Positions 48,479 through 58,904 are shown, counted from the first letter of the stretch. The stretch: DNA of 64,000 nucleotides from Lumbricus terrestris (GCA_949752735.1 OX457037.1:65853915-65917914), one strand, 5' to 3'. Numbers and translations: made by a program. Notes: generated by a model from the letters alone, not told the origin.

Positions 48479-50456
48479 GGATTTACTAAGCGATACACGA
48501 TCGAAGGAACTAGCGAGATTGATGCAACATCTTTTCTCAATGACTCAAGACCACAAGTAGTCAGTCTGCTAGCTAAAAATCGAGGTGTAAAAGTTCAACT
48601 CAATCTTATGTGCGCAATGGAGAAAGTAGATATGAAATCCGGCGAAGTAGTAATAGCTGAACCTAATTTTAAATCAAAGACTGAAATAATTTTAGAAGCA
48701 ACCGATGTAGGTGAAATATATAGCAACGCAGTGGATAAAATTAAGGAGAGCATGGCGAGTTTTCAGATGCGAGGTAGCAATTGGAGATTCAGAGCCGTTA
48801 TAAAATTGGATATCGATACAGTGGTATACAAGCCATTGAAAGGTAGTTCTTATATTCCGCTTCCCGAGTATTTAGCGAATAAAAAGGCTATTGTTAACAT
48901 GAAAAATGATGACGCTGAATGTTTCAAGTGGTCGATTACCAGGGCGCTAAATCCAACGGACAGCAACCCGCATAGAATCACTAAAGAACTGATAGAACAA
49001 TCTAAGAAACTCGATTGGAGCGGTATCGTGTTCCCGGTTGCTGCTGATGCTAATATTATAAATAAGTTTGAGCGCCGTAATAACATTAGCGTTAGCGTAT
49101 TCGGCTTTGAAAAGAGCGTATACCCATTATATATATCGAAGCATGAAAGCGATAACTGTGTAGATCTACTGCTTATTTCCAACGATGAAAAGAAGCATTA
49201 CTGTTGGATCAAGAACTTTAATAGATTGATGGCGGCGCGAACAGAAAAATCTGTAAATTCGATGCACTATTGTAGAAGATGTTTAATAGGTTACAGATCG
49301 ATAGACTCACTTACCAAACACATCGAGTACTGTTCGCAGCATGACGCACAGCGAATAGAATTACCCGAACCAGGAACTATGTTGAGTTTTAGAAATTATT
49401 ATAGAAAGATGCGAGTACCTTTTGTCGTCTATGCGGATTTTGAATCCTTCATTAAACCGATTGATACATGCCAACCCGATCCAAGCACGTCCTACACCAA
49501 TAAATACCAGAAACATACTCCTAGCTCGTTTTGTTATCACATCAAATGCTTCGACGACGACGTTTATTCTCAAGATCCGGTGACGTTTACGGCTAAAAAC
49601 GAAGACGATGATGTCGCACAGATATTTTTTAGATTCTCTTGTAGAAAATATAAAACGAATATATAACCAGTTTAAATTCCCTAAGAAGATGATATTCGGC
49701 AAAACTGAAAAGAAATGTTTCGATGAAGCTACTAACTGCCATATCTGCGGAGGAGAGTTGTTTAAGTTTGAAAAACGAGTTTGAGATCATTGCCATTTAA
49801 GCGGTAAATTCAGAGGCGCCGCTCATGAAAAATGTAATCTAAGCTATAAAGTCCCCAAGTTTTTCCCAGTAATATTCCATAATCTAACCGGTTATGACAG
49901 CCATCTATTCGTGAAGAAATTACGAGGTGGTGATAATGAAAACATTAAATGCATCCCCTGCAACGAAGAAAAGTATATCTCATTTAGCAGAGAAGTTGTA
50001 GTCGATAAGTTTGTAAATGAAAAAAATAAGGAAGTAGATGTTAAACGAGAATTACGATTCATCGATAGTTTTAGATTCATGCCAGCGAGTCTCGATGCGT
50101 TATCGAGGAACCTAAGTAAAGATCAGTGTAAAAATATAAGCAAGTACTACTCCGGTAATCAGCTCGATCTACTGCTTAGAAAAGGGGTATATCCTTACGA
50201 CTATGTTAGTTCCATCGACCAACTGAATGAAACAGAACTACCACCAAAGTCAGCATTCTATTCAAAACTTAACGACTCGGACATCAGTGACGAAGATTAC
50301 AACCACGCACAGGTGGTATTGAAAGAATTCGGTTTCAAAACATTCAGAGAATATCACGATTTATATAACGTGAGTGATGTTCTCCTACTCGCCGATGTCT
50401 TCGAAAACTTTAGAGATGTATGCTGTGCGAAATATGGCCTAGATCCCGCATGGTAT
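48479..50456 (+). pseudogene. polB: Family B DNA polymerase (DNA_pol_B_2 type), N-terminal half: zinc finger, exonuclease, endonuclease-VII-like module
   Basis: The frame continues from the SAP ORF after TAA 48476-48478; the first ATG is at 48608. In order: an N-terminal domain with KKAIVNMKNDDAECFKWSI (near 48880-48945); a C2H2-like finger C-x2-C-x12-H-x4-C (about 49270-49335); exonuclease motif I YADFESF (about 49430-49450); a Cys/His module CHICGG...C.LSG...CNL resembling recombination endonuclease VII (49738-49845); and exonuclease motif II FHNLTGYDSHLF (about 49876-49910). Breaks: a T6 run at 49625-49630 has one base more than the open frame, shifting it, and TGA at 49782-49784 replaces what family alignment suggests is a basic residue. 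The gene is then interrupted at 50456 by the LTR retrotransposon. Role in the family: protein-primed replication of the element's linear genome. Confidence 0.85.
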
Positions 50457-51736
50457 TGTTGTAAAAATAGGCCCCTGCAGTTTGTTTTAATTAATTGTCC
50501 GTGTCCCTGTCTGCCTGTGTAACGTTGAAACATGCCGTCTACTTAATTTATGCATAGGCGTGGCTAAGCGTCTACATGGCGTCTACTTAATTTATGCAAG
50601 GCGTGGCTAAGCGTCTACCTGGGCCTGACAGGCGACTACATAATATATGCAGGGCGTGGTCCAGCGTCTACATAATATATGCATGGGCGTGGCTTGGCGC
50701 ATACGTATATATACGAGTGCGTGCGCAGGCACGGCAGTCATCGAGTCACCGAGAAGAAGTCATCGACCGAGAAACAGTCAGAGAAGCAGTCGTCGAAATA
50801 CAGTCGATCGAACGGAAGGATCAGCCGACGCGGTCGCCGTGATATAGAAGAGAGCTGCGACAGCCGAGTGTTACAGGTTCGAGGCGCAGTGCAGCTACGA
50901 GTCGTACGGGAGAAAACGCTTCGAAGAGCGCTACGGTGAATCTACGACGTCTGCAATCCGACGCTGTCGACGACGAAAGGTTCGTAAGCCTTTGCTGTCC
51001 GACGCTGGTGGCTGGGGTTCGATTCTTGACCCACAGTCGTGCTCTTCTGTAACCCGACGCGGCTGACGGCGGAAAGTCTGGGGACTTTCGTGAATCTACG
51101 ACGACTACGATCCGACGCTGTCGACGACGAAAGGTTCGTAAGCCTTTGCTGTCCGACGCTGGTGGCTGGGGTTCGATTCTTGACCCACAGTCGTTCTCTT
51201 TGCCATCCGACGCTGCTGACGACGGAGAGTCTGGTGATTCTCGCTACGCAACGACGACGCCATTCGACTCCGGATCTGCCAACGCTTCCGACCGGGTGAG
51301 CGCAGTGGTTCAGTTTTATCGCTACGCAACGACGACGTCGACTCTGGTTCGAAACCCGACCCGTTTCACCGACTTCGACGTGCGCTGGCGAAGCAGCGGT
51401 CTTCTACACGACGACGATTCAGCGTTCTGCATTGACAATTGCTGTGAACAGTGGTATATTAGTTTTCAGACAGTGGCGCTACGCGAATTGCTCCGAACTA
51501 GCTCCGAACTTGCTCCGAACTTGCTCCGAACTCTGGCGCTATAGAAGTTGGCTGAGGACAGCTTAACGAGGGTTTTCTTGAAGTCGAATAAAAGTGTTTC
51601 AAGCCTGACTGGCTAGTCGTCAATCCCCAGTTGACGCCGGACTACACGACGGACGGACATCGCCTTAACGACTAGGGTCTGGAGCTCGGTTCCTGGTGGT
51701 CTTTTGCCCAGCCCTAGTGGGTCGAGATTCTTTACA
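50457..51736 (+). repeat. 5' LTR (1,280 bp)
   Basis: U3 starts with four ~50-bp tandem units (GCGTCTAC.TAAT.TATGC..GGCGTGG, about 50535-50700). TATATATA at 50706-50713 is a likely TATA box. A 77-bp block (CTGTCGACGACGAAAGGTTC ...) occurs at about 50966 and again at about 51118. AATAAA at 51587-51592 is the likely polyadenylation signal. Short CTCCGAACTTG units repeat at about 51490-51530. Confidence 0.9.
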
Positions 51737-51807
51737 AACTGGTACCGTGAAGTGGGGTGATTGGATTTCGTCGGACTTCTACAAAGCTGGTCCCAGCTAC
51801 GAACTGA

Positions 51808-54492
51808 TTGCAGCCTGTGGAGCGAAATTCAGCGACAATGTGGAACACTGCAGAGATGGACGGGAACGCTGATGACCGCCCGATGACTTCGACGCCAGCA
51901 GTGGGACGAAGGACGGACCTCTTGGTCGACTTTGAGGTCGAGTCCAGCCGCTTCATGGAGAGAATCGATTTCGACGACGTGCCGAAGAAGGATCGCAGAA
52001 GTCTGCTGATTCCTGAGAGAGACTCGACCGCCTGGGAGACGAAAGTCTTGGACAATGTCAGTCGCTTGGTCAGCGAACGGAAGATGACCATGAAACCAGC
52101 AAAATTCGATGGGACTGGGTCTCTCGAATCGTTCTTGGCACAATTCGACGTCTGCGCACGCCACAATAGATGGACGGCAATCGACAAAGTCGACTTCCTC
52201 CGTGTTTCCTTGGAAAAGGCAGCAACGCAGCTGTTGTGGGACTTTGGAGCGCGAACGGAGGTGACGTATGAACAGCTGGTCGAGAGACTTCGTCAACGAT
52301 ACGGCGCGGAAGGTCAAGCTGAGACTTTTCGTGCGCAACTCTACTATCGTCGACAAAGAGCGGATGAAAGTCTGGGAGATTTGCTGCACGACATCCGGAG
52401 ACTCGTCGTTCTTGCTTATCCGGTGCCGTCGAACGAGACGACCGAGATCGTTGCGAAGGACGCCTTCCTTGAAGCCATCCGTGACCGGGAGTTGTCTCTG
52501 AAGGTGAGAGAACGGGAACCGAAGACGATCGACGAGGCGTACCGAACAGCTCTACGCTTGTCGGCGTATCAACAGACCGCAGACCTGGAGGATCGTCGCA
52601 GACCTGCGAATCGAGTAAGAGGAACTCAGGATGGCGACGCCGGAGGACAGCTTCAGTCCCAGCTGGACAGTTTCTTTGCTGCACAGCGAAAGTGGCAGCA
52701 AGACATGGAAGGAAAGATCTGCCGACAGCTGGAGGAACTCAGAAGCTCGAGCAGGACGAACTTCGACGCCGCGCCGATGGTTCCGCCGACCATTCCGTCT
52801 CAAGGTAACGCTTCGTGGAATCCGGGACGTGGGTCGACCTGTTTCAAATGCGGGTCCCCAGGGCACTACGCACGCCAGTGCCGACAACGGCGACAGTTCT
52901 CCGACCGTCGGAACGACGACGCACGCGATTCGGGTCAGCCGACGACCGAGCAAGAGACCGTCACCAACCATACAACGAGAGACAGAGCAACTGGCGTGAC
53001 GAACAACGCGATCTACATCCATGGAGTGATCAATGGACGGCAAAGAACGTTCCTCGTGGACACTGGTTCGGAGGTAAGCCTGGTTCCCTCGTCTGATGTT
53101 GATGGGTTGTTGCTCCAGCCTAGCACTCGCATTCTCTTGGCTGCTAACGGAACACAGATAAGGGTTTTGGGTCAGGTTGATGTCCCAATTAGGATTTCCA
53201 GAGGTTTTTCCATTGAGACTAATTTTCTCGTCTCTGACCAGATTGGGGAACCGATGCTGGGAATGGATTGGTTGAGGCAACACCGCTGTCGACTTGGTTT
53301 TGGTCAGGGTGCACTCTTTGTTGGTAGACGCCGCATTCCTTTGGTTAAGGGCAATGGTTCACTTTGGTGTCGCAGGGTTATTGTTGCTGAGGAGACAACT
53401 GTTCTTCCTCGTTCGCAGTGCGATATCCCTTGTAGGACGCAATATCGTGATTTGACGACCACAGCTGAAGCGTGGATGACTGAATCTAAAGAGATTCGGC
53501 CGGGATTGCATGTAGCTAGAGTTGTGCTGAATGATGATGATGATAAAATGTGCATTCGTGTGGTGAATTTGAATGAACAGCCTGCGATGTTAACTACTGA
53601 CTTGATGTTGGGCGATTTGCACCCCGTAAATGTTGAAGTAATGGAAGGCAGTGATAGACAGACGGGTCCGGAAGCACAGTTAGTGGAAAAATTGATGGAA
53701 GATGTCTCCGAGGATGTTTCGGCTGAGGTGAAAGAACGTCTGAAGAATTTGTTGGTCGAGTACGGAAGCATTTTCTCGACCACTGACCATGATTTGGGAA
53801 GGACCATGATTACTCAGCATAGGATTGATACTGGGGACTCCCATCCGGTGAGACAACCGTTGAGGAGGCAACCGCTTCCTTATCAGGCTACCATTGATGC
53901 GCAACTGGAACAAATGTTGGTAACTGGAGTTGTGGAACCAGACGGGAACGGGCAGACGTATTCGACCTACGCTGCGGAATTGCTGGAAAGGTTTGAAAAA
54001 GCGTATCGCGCTGCACGCCAAGGTCTCAGAAAGGGCGCTGAGCGACGCAAGCACAGCTACGACCTGCGTGTACGACCAGCGAAATTTGAAGCCGGAGACT
54101 GGGTTTACTACTTCAGTCCACGGAAATTTGTGGGACGTAGTCCGAAGTTCCAGCGTAATTTCACTGGTCCGTGGATGATTGTGCGGGCGTGTGGTCCGGT
54201 CAACTATCTTCTCCAAAAGTCGCCGAAGGCTAAACCCTTCGTGGCGCACGTAGACAAGCTTCGCCACTGTTATGGAAGGACGAAGGGAGAATGGACTGAG
54301 GCGACCGAAAAAGTGACCGGAGGGTCGCCCCAAAAAGTGACCGGGAGCGCCACGGCTTCTACCAGTCGACGGCCACACCGCCGTGGGGACGGAACGCGCG
54401 AAACGGATGCGCACGACCAGGATTTGGACGGAGTGGCGACCTCTACAGGTCGACCACGACGCAACGCTGGCCGTCCTGTCCGCTTTCAGTGA
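51808..54492 (+). CDS. Gag-protease-integrase C-terminus fusion ORF (reverse transcriptase and integrase core deleted)
   Basis: 894 codons, uninterrupted. Residues 1-300 are gag-like (helical, R/E-rich, with WDFGARTEVTYEQLVERLRQ-type capsid sequence). Residues 345-358 are a CCHC zinc knuckle, CFKCGSPGHYARQC, for RNA binding. The aspartic protease active site is DTGS at 418-421, with a GMDWL block further on. Residues about 670-711 are the connection to reverse transcriptase, ending GVVEP. The next residues (DGNGQTYSTYAAELLERF) belong to the integrase C-terminal region, followed by FTGPWMIV and HVDKLR, typical of gypsy integrase tails. About 2-2.5 kb of coding sequence is inferred missing at 53940/53941, yet the frame is kept. 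Gag and protease could be functional; reverse transcription would need help in trans. Confidence 0.9.
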   Translation: MQPVERNSATMWNTAEMDGNADDRPMTSTPAVGRRTDLLVDFEVESSRFMERIDFDDVPKKDRRSLLIPERDSTAWETKVLDNVSRLVSERKMTMKPAKFDGTGSLESFLAQFDVCARHNRWTAIDKVDFLRVSLEKAATQLLWDFGARTEVTYEQLVERLRQRYGAEGQAETFRAQLYYRRQRADESLGDLLHDIRRLVVLAYPVPSNETTEIVAKDAFLEAIRDRELSLKVREREPKTIDEAYRTALRLSAYQQTADLEDRRRPANRVRGTQDGDAGGQLQSQLDSFFAAQRKWQQDMEGKICRQLEELRSSSRTNFDAAPMVPPTIPSQGNASWNPGRGSTCFKCGSPGHYARQCRQRRQFSDRRNDDARDSGQPTTEQETVTNHTTRDRATGVTNNAIYIHGVINGRQRTFLVDTGSEVSLVPSSDVDGLLLQPSTRILLAANGTQIRVLGQVDVPIRISRGFSIETNFLVSDQIGEPMLGMDWLRQHRCRLGFGQGALFVGRRRIPLVKGNGSLWCRRVIVAEETTVLPRSQCDIPCRTQYRDLTTTAEAWMTESKEIRPGLHVARVVLNDDDDKMCIRVVNLNEQPAMLTTDLMLGDLHPVNVEVMEGSDRQTGPEAQLVEKLMEDVSEDVSAEVKERLKNLLVEYGSIFSTTDHDLGRTMITQHRIDTGDSHPVRQPLRRQPLPYQATIDAQLEQMLVTGVVEPDGNGQTYSTYAAELLERFEKAYRAARQGLRKGAERRKHSYDLRVRPAKFEAGDWVYYFSPRKFVGRSPKFQRNFTGPWMIVRACGPVNYLLQKSPKAKPFVAHVDKLRHCYGRTKGEWTEATEKVTGGSPQKVTGSATASTSRRPHRRGDGTRETDAHDQDLDGVATSTGRPRRNAGRPVRFQ

Positions 54493-54711
54493 ACGCGGCT
54501 GAAAGCAAATTAGAAATAATTATTGAGTCGTGCCTGACTCCGAGCTTATTTTTTTTGATTAGGCGTAATTGCCAGCTGTATAGTTAGCTATTCAATTGTT
54601 TGTACTTATGCTATGTCGTTTTGAAGAAAAAAAAAAAGAAAGAAGGGGGGTGTGAACAAAACAGTTCACACCGTACCCGAAATGAAAAAAAAAATAGAGA
54701 AATAAGCCTAA

Positions 54712-54742
<31 letters not shown>

Positions 54743-55122
54743 GAAAAACAGGCAGAGACATGAAAAACAGGCGAGAAAAAAAAAATAAAAGGGGGTTGTG
54801 ACCGAGATGGCACTTCGCACCCGCAAGAAAAGAGCCGAACAAAAAGGGGGATGTGCGCGAAAAGCACTTCGCACCCGATTCAGCTTGGCTATTTATGATG
54901 TCTTTAATTACGGTACCGTGTGGCAGTTATTTCTGTGGCAAGCTGATGTACAGCATTTTGCTGATTGGAAAACTTGTTAGATTTTCTTTTGGTACAGATA
55001 CTCTTGCATTTGCTGTATAGTTGGACAATTAATCGTGTTTTATAGGATATTTTACTCCGATTGTCGGGTAGATTTTCTGTTAGTGCTCCAAGGTGGGCCT
55101 TGGATTGCTTCTGAAGGAGGCG
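54493..55122 (+). other. 3' non-coding region of the LTR element with A-rich runs and three hairpin modules
   Basis: After the ORF stop, long A-rich runs alternate with three G5-TGTG ... CACCC modules at about 54643-54678, 54790-54823 and 54845-54875. The first contains a perfect 9-bp stem (GGTGTGAAC and GTTCACACC, 6-base loop). The second and third share GCACTTCGCACCCG and can pair GGG-TGTG with CGCACCC allowing one bulge and one G-U pair. The K-rich frame 54600-54788 is a translation of the A-rich tract. Confidence 0.6.
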
Positions 55123-56402
55123 TGTTGTAAAAATAGGCCCCTGCAGTTTGTTTTAATTAATTGTCCGTGTCCCTGTCTGCCTGTGTAACGTTGAAACATG
55201 CCGTCTACTTAATTTATGCATAGGCGTGGCTAAGCGTCTACATGGCGTCTACTTAATTTATGCAAGGCGTGGCTAAGCGTCTACCTGGGCCTGACAGGCG
55301 ACTACATAATATATGCAGGGCGTGGTCCAGCGTCTACATAATATATGCATGGGCGTGGCTTGGCGCATACGTATATATACGAGTGCGTGCGCAGGCACGG
55401 CAGTCATCGAGTCACCGAGAAGAAGTCATCGACCGAGAAACAGTCAGAGAAGCAGTCGTCGAAATACAGTCGATCGAACGGAAGGATCAGCCGACGCGGT
55501 CGCCGTGATATAGAAGAGAGCTGCGACAGCCGAGTGTTACAGGTTCGAGGCGCAGTGCAGCTACGAGTCGTACGGGAGAAAACGCTTCGAAGAGCGCTAC
55601 GGTGAATCTACGACGTCTGCAATCCGACGCTGTCGACGACGAAAGGTTCGTAAGCCTTTGCTGTCCGACGCTGGTGGCTGGGGTTCGATTCTTGACCCAC
55701 AGTCGTGCTCTTCTGTAACCCGACGCGGCTGACGGCGGAAAGTCTGGGGACTTTCGTGAATCTACGACGACTACGATCCGACGCTGTCGACGACGAAAGG
55801 TTCGTAAGCCTTTGCTGTCCGACGCTGGTGGCTGGGGTTCGATTCTTGACCCACAGTCGTTCTCTTTGCCATCCGACGCTGCTGACGACGGAGAGTCTGG
55901 TGATTCTCGCTACGCAACGACGACGCCATTCGACTCCGGATCTGCCAACGCTTCCGACCGGGTGAGCGCAGTGGTTCAGTTTTATCGCTACGCAACGACG
56001 ACGTCGACTCTGGTTCGAAACCCGACCCGTTTCACCGACTTCGACGTGCGCTGGCGAAGCAGCGGTCTTCTACACGACGACGATTCAGCGTTCTGCATTG
56101 ACAATTGCTGTGAACAGTGGTATATTAGTTTTCAGACAGTGGCGCTACGCGAATTGCTCCGAACTAGCTCCGAACTTGCTCCGAACTTGCTCCGAACTCT
56201 GGCGCTATAGAAGTTGGCTGAGGACAGCTTAACGAGGGTTTTCTTGAAGTCGAATAAAAGTGTTTCAAGCCTGACTGGCTAGTCGTCAATCCCCAGTTGA
56301 CGCCGGACTACACGACGGACGGACATCGCCTTAACGACTAGGGTCTGGAGCTCGGTTCCTGGTGGTCTTTTGCCCAGCCCTAGTGGGTCGAGATTCTTTA
56401 CA
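55123..56402 (+). repeat. 3' LTR (1,280 bp)
   Basis: Apparently identical to the 5' LTR. The last part carries an ATG (56362) whose frame runs across the junction into the C-terminal half of the polymerase. Confidence 0.9.
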
Positions 56403-56406
56403 GTAT

Positions 56407-57816
56407 TACACTTCACCCGGACTAGCATGGGATGCCGCTTTGAAGTTAACCGATGTAAATTTGGAACTATTAAGCGACTACGATATGATACTAATGGTCA
56501 AGCATGGGATAAGAGGTGGTGTTAGCACAATTTCACATCGTTATGGGCAGGCAAGCAATAAGTACATGCAAACGTTTGACGATAGCAAGCCTTCATCATT
56601 TATCACCTATTTGGACGCTAACAATTTGTACGGGTGGGCAATGTGTAAGAAACTACCAACTCACGGGTTCGAGTGGATGAGTGATGATGAGCTAAACGAC
56701 TGGAGATCGATACCGTGTATATTGGAGGTGGACTTGGAATATTCGAAAGATTTGCACGATTTTCATAACGACTATCCTCTTGCTATTGAGAACATTACAC
56801 CCGAATCTTCGACTGTTCCTAAACTCATACCAAATCTGAATGATAAAGTGAAGTATATAACACACTACGAAAATTTGAAGCAGTATGAAAGCCTAGGTCT
56901 GAAGATTACTAAAATTCATCGTGGAATTCAATTTGAAGAAAGCGCCTGGTTGAAAAAATATATCGATCTAAATACCGACCTGAGGACCAAAGCAACCAAC
57001 GATTTCGAGAAAGACTTTTTCAAACTTATGAACAATAGTGTGTTTGGTAAGACGTGCGAAAATATAGAGTCCCGCGTAGATATTAAGCTGGTTTCAAGCG
57101 AGAAGCAAGCCATAAAACTAGTGGCGAAACCGAGTTATGGTACTCGGACTATTTTTGATGAAAACTTAATTGCCATCCATATGAAACGAACGAAGCTATA
57201 TTACAACAAGCCGATATATCTAGGAATGTGCATCCTAGACTTGAATAAAACTTTGATGTATGATTTTCATTACAATTACATCAAGACCAAGTATGGAGAT
57301 CAGGCTAAGCTATTATTCACCGATACGGATTCTTTAGCGTACGAAATTAAAACCGACGACTTCTACGCCGATATAGCACCTGATGTCCGAAGCCGGTTTG
57401 ATACGTCGGACTATCCTAATAACCACCCCTCATGTATCGATACTGGCATTAATAAAAAGGTCATCGGCATGTTTAAGGACGAAGCAGGTGGTAAACAGAT
57501 TGAGGAATTCGTGGGGCTGAGATCGAAACTGTATTCGTACAAGATGGAAGGCTTAGATCACAAAAAATGCAAAGGTGTAAAAAAGTACGTTGTTAAGAAA
57601 TCGATAGCCCATGAAGACTACAAAGACTGTTTATTCACCAAACGAGAACAGTCAAGAAGGATGAATGTCATTCGTTCCCATCATCATGATATCTACACCG
57701 AAGAGATTAATAAAGTCGCGCTGTCCGCTGAAGACGATAAACGAGTTATAATGCAAGATGGTTTACATACTTTAGCATACGGTCACTATTCGCTGAAACA
57801 TTTAGATGAAATGTAA
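56407..57816 (+). pseudogene. polB: Family B DNA polymerase, C-terminal half (palm and thumb)
   Basis: Resumes in the same frame after the retrotransposon; no internal stop up to TAA at 57814-57816. Catalytic motifs are intact: motif A region YLDANNLYGWAM (about 56608-56643), motif B KLMNNSVFGKTCEN (about 57022-57063) and motif C FTDTDSLAYE (about 57316-57345), whose two aspartates bind metal. KKCKGVKKYV (about 57559-57590) is the lysine-rich block after motif C. The DANNLYGWAM form of motif A distinguishes this clade from the SLYP-type polymerases. Separated from its exonuclease half by 5.95 kb, so it is listed as a pseudogene, though the sequence of this half shows no decay. The stop overlaps the start region of the protease gene. 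Confidence 0.9.
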
Positions 57817-57820
57817 AATG
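57812..57820 (+). promoter_or_regulatory. TGTAAAATG box at the protease start
   Basis: TGTAAAATG, one base different from the TATAAAATG box of the other genes, with its ATG as the chosen start. It lies across the polymerase stop codon. Confidence 0.45.
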
Positions 57821-58252
57821 AGTACAGCAACTGTGAAAAATATCGATGTCGAAGGTGTCGTTTTACCTAATATCCCTCTATCAAACATACAGTTGATCGA
57901 TGCGGCGAAAAAACTAAATATTCTGAACTTCCGGGGTGTTTTCTTACGTGACGAATTACCTAAGAAACCTAGACGGAATGAGTGTGGAATATTGAACTTA
58001 GACGATTCTAATGGTATGGGGAGTCACTGGGTCCTTTTTTTAAAGAACGGTAAGGATAAAATATATTTTGACAGTTATGGTCTACCTCCGCCTACAGAAT
58101 TGCTAAAGTATTTACAGAGTCCTGTGTACTACAACAGCGAACGAATCCAACCTGATGGCGAAGTCTTTTGCGGCCATTTGTGTTTGTACGTGCTAAAGAA
58201 GACGATGAACGATGGAATGAAATTTCAAGAAGTCATAAATGAATTGTACTAA
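57818..58252 (+). CDS. PRO: Adenovirus-type (Ulp1-like) cysteine protease
   Basis: 144 residues from the box-associated ATG (an upstream ATG at 57806 would add four residues inside the polymerase stop region). In Polintons and adenoviruses this protease matures capsid proteins. Visible active-site elements: H70 in GSHWV, D85 in YFDSYG, Q111, and C118 in CGHLC, the order and spacing of the C5/C48 fold. The length is at the short end for the family. The frame is intact. It follows the polymerase directly and precedes the fibre genes by 19 bp, so the genes are tightly packed as in a virus. Confidence 0.88.
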   Translation: MSTATVKNIDVEGVVLPNIPLSNIQLIDAAKKLNILNFRGVFLRDELPKKPRRNECGILNLDDSNGMGSHWVLFLKNGKDKIYFDSYGLPPPTELLKYLQSPVYYNSERIQPDGEVFCGHLCLYVLKKTMNDGMKFQEVINELY

Positions 58253-58265
58253 AAATATTATGGTG

Positions 58266-58274
58266 TATAAAATG
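58266..58274 (+). promoter_or_regulatory. TATAAAATG start-codon box, fibre 1
   Basis: GTGTATAAAATG with the ATG at 58272. Decides the start: an in-frame ATG at 58239 exists but lies in the protease coding end. Confidence 0.6.
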
Positions 58275-58904
58275 CCTGTAAACATATTTGGACAAATGGA
58301 AGGTGCATCAGCGCAGCGAGTAATATCGGGCGGCGTCACATTAACTCAGGCAAACAGTACTTTTCTAAGGGCAGATGGAGCAAACCCTGTTACTGGAGAT
58401 CTAGATATGAATGGCCGTGTGATAAAAGGTCTACCTACAACGAATACTTCGGAAGCGGGGAAAGACGAGGCACTAAGTCGAGGACAGGCTATAGATTTAA
58501 TAACTAATCAAAATGTAATAGGACCCGCGATTAGCGCTTACACTCCAACTACACAAGCCATAAGCGCCAATACTTTCACAAGAGTTTCTTTCGATATAGT
58601 AAGATTCAAAAGAGATAGCGCCATTAATGCGGGGCTGACTCGTTTCACTCCTGGTAAAGCCGGTTGCTATTTCGTTTCGATGTGCGTAGAATTTGAAGAC
58701 CCCGGTATTAGTGCTAGTAGCTACGTCTACCTGTTTAAAAATGAAGGGGTGTACATGCAAATTTCAGGCGAAGGGGGTTTGAAGGCATCGAGTAGTCGCT
58801 TAGTTTTTCTAACCGAAACCGATTATCTCGAGATTCACGTTTATTCAACCATCAAAACATACATAATAGCTCATGACTTTTCAGTCGCATTTTTACGACC
58901 ATAG
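58272..58904 (+). CDS. Fibre-like protein 1, C1q/TNF-like C-terminal domain
   Basis: 210 residues. The first about 45 (MPVNIFGQMEGASA..., then FLRADGANPVTGDLDMNGRV) resemble the repeated shaft units of phage and viral tail fibres (D-G-x-N-P-x-T-G-x-L-D-M). The C-terminal about 130 residues have the pattern of a C1q/TNF-type jelly roll: FTPGKAGCYFVSMCVEF, NEGVYM, TDYLEIHVYS and DFSVAFLRP at the very end. Such trimeric heads usually bind receptors, so a surface attachment role is inferred. The first 14 residues are shared almost exactly with fibre 2, perhaps a docking peptide for the capsid. The frame is intact, and an inverted repeat spans the stop codon. Confidence 0.75.
   Translation: MPVNIFGQMEGASAQRVISGGVTLTQANSTFLRADGANPVTGDLDMNGRVIKGLPTTNTSEAGKDEALSRGQAIDLITNQNVIGPAISAYTPTTQAISANTFTRVSFDIVRFKRDSAINAGLTRFTPGKAGCYFVSMCVEFEDPGISASSYVYLFKNEGVYMQISGEGGLKASSSRLVFLTETDYLEIHVYSTIKTYIIAHDFSVAFLRP

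Larger units (their letters stand above)
50457..56402 (+). mobile_element. Ty3/gypsy-type LTR retrotransposon inserted in the polymerase gene, internally deleted
   Basis: Two 1,280-bp LTRs (50457-51736 and 55123-56402) begin TGTTGTAAAAATAGG and end GATTCTTTACA; all reading frames in one are repeated unchanged in the other, so they look identical. The target duplication is GTAT (50453-50456, 56403-56406), or GTATT if the LTR is taken to start one base later. After the 5' LTR, TGGTACCGTGAAGTGG (from 51740) is a possible primer-binding site; GAAGGAGG (55113-55120) is a short polypurine tract just before the 3' LTR. One ORF (51808-54492) carries gag, protease and integrase C-terminus but lacks most of reverse transcriptase, RNase H and the integrase core. 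The frame of the host polymerase is the same on both sides. Confidence 0.95.

Noticed and set aside
51829..54414. Several long frames antisense or shifted to the gag-pro ORF
   Set aside because: CpG-rich coding sequence leaves other frames open; only the 51808-54492 frame has zinc knuckle, protease and integrase motifs.
54592..54874. K-rich plus-strand and F-rich minus-strand frames
   Set aside because: They translate the A-rich tract in the retrotransposon's 3' non-coding region.
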